Positions 12,972 to 13,267 of a DNA stretch of 13,267 nt are shown piece after piece (positions within the stretch are counted from its first letter, which is position 1; the number at the start of each line of letters is the position of its first letter). The position numbers were made by a program, and so were the translations under genes. The notes beneath the pieces were generated by a model, which was given only the letters and a program-made list of their open reading frames with translations, ran no database searches and was not told where the DNA came from. Origin of the DNA: Rhodobacteraceae bacterium UBA6141 (lineage in GTDB: Bacteria > Pseudomonadota > Alphaproteobacteria > Rhodobacterales > Rhodobacteraceae); the NCBI GenBank assembly GCA_002423245.1, contig DIVD01000087.1, forward strand, positions 1 through 13,267. The letters run 5' to 3'.

Positions 12972-13267
12972 TGAACCGTCCCGGCTTTACCGGAGGGTGG
13001 TTTCTTCAACGACTAGGTGACCATATCGAGTGAGTTCAGGTTTGCACAGAACGCCTCCTCTGCTACTGCGGGTGGGATGAGCCGATGGGACCGAGGAGAC
13101 GCGGTTGTTATACCAATCGACCCATTTCAGGGCTTCCCATTCGACCTCGCGCATCGATTTCCAAGGGCCGATCTGGTTGATCACCTCGGTTTTGAACAGA
13201 CCGATGACGCATTCGGCCAAGGCATTGTCATAGGCATCGCCGACTGTCCCGACCGAGAGATAAATCG
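12972..13267 (-). mobile_element. IS3-family insertion sequence, transposase-3' end (continues beyond window)
   Basis: The element edge is placed at 12972, where the plus strand begins TGAACCGTCCCGGC, matching the TGAACCG-type terminal repeats of IS3-family (IS51/IS407-like) elements. It lies about 40 bp outside the transposase stop. The other end is outside the window, so target duplication cannot be checked. Confidence 0.75.
13013..13267 (-). pseudogene. IS3-family transposase OrfB, C-terminal part, frameshifted
   Basis: DDE integrase-type transposase fragment. From the window end inward it reads SVGTVGDAYDNALAE, then VIGLFKTEVINQIGPWK and EWEALKWVDWYNNR, the conserved C-terminal block around the catalytic Glu of IS3-family OrfB. 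After NNR the expected RLLGPIGYIPPAEAEE region is spread over other frames: LLGPIG in a second frame and IPPAVAEEAF...LDMVT in a third, ending at TAG (13015-13013). This fits a 2-nt gain just after NNR and a 1-nt loss about 17 nt later. The main frame instead runs on to a stop near 12987 with non-family sequence. The rest of the gene lies outside the window. Confidence 0.8.

Noticed and set aside
1..13267. tRNA, rRNA or CRISPR arrays
   Set aside because: I saw no cloverleaf with a T-loop, no rRNA-like sequence and no regularly spaced repeat array; this is by-eye inspection only.

Overview
The window looks like chromosomal DNA of a high-GC alphaproteobacterium, most likely Paracoccus or another Rhodobacteraceae. 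This is inferred from base composition, protein style and the prophage proteins; no marker gene is present to prove it. It has two parts: a compact envelope-redox/respiration regulon (1-11557) and a scarred accessory edge with prophage and IS remnants (11558-13267).

The regulon has four transcription units. (a) Minus strand, 3095 to 1: a divergent cbb3-type terminal oxidase, ccoN-ccoO plus a diheme cytochrome c (ccoP-like, cut by the window start). (b) Minus strand, 5267 to 3205: a small L,D-transpeptidase followed by a SoxB/5'-nucleotidase-family metallohydrolase with no signal peptide. (c) Minus strand, 9472 to 5348: DsbD, a membrane-anchored TlpA-like thioredoxin, a lipoprotein L,D-transpeptidase and a DsbA-family protein, joined by short start/stop overlaps. 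(d) Plus strand, 9561 to 11557: a PmrA/QseB-type response regulator and its histidine kinase, overlapping by one base.

The main discovery is a shared operator. The motif CTTAAG-N5-CTTAAG (11-bp period, the form of the PmrA/QseB box) occurs three times, at 3164-3180, 5336-5352 and 9496-9512. It lies upstream of unit (a), upstream of unit (b), and between the divergent units (c) and (d). By eye I found no CTTAAG outside these pairs. Two boxes sit exactly 68 nt from the start codon they face. The simplest reading is that the local two-component system controls all four units, including itself.

Functionally, DsbD would carry cytoplasmic electrons to the periplasmic TlpA-like and DsbA-like thiol proteins, which could keep the catalytic cysteines of the two L,D-transpeptidases reduced. 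In E. coli, DsbD with DsbG/DsbC is known to protect L,D-transpeptidase cysteines. The regulon would then join a thiol-repair chain, its cell-wall clients, an alternative oxidase and a SoxB-like enzyme under one sensor. Copper or oxidant stress is a plausible signal (compare the Scs system), but that is inference.

From 11558 the sequence is a decayed prophage lysis cassette: an M15 peptidase with a lost N terminus and an internal deletion, then an overlapping inner-/outer-membrane spanin pair. A 543-bp stretch with no convincing gene follows, holding a long palindrome and a short direct repeat. The end of an IS3-family element with a frameshifted transposase closes the window.
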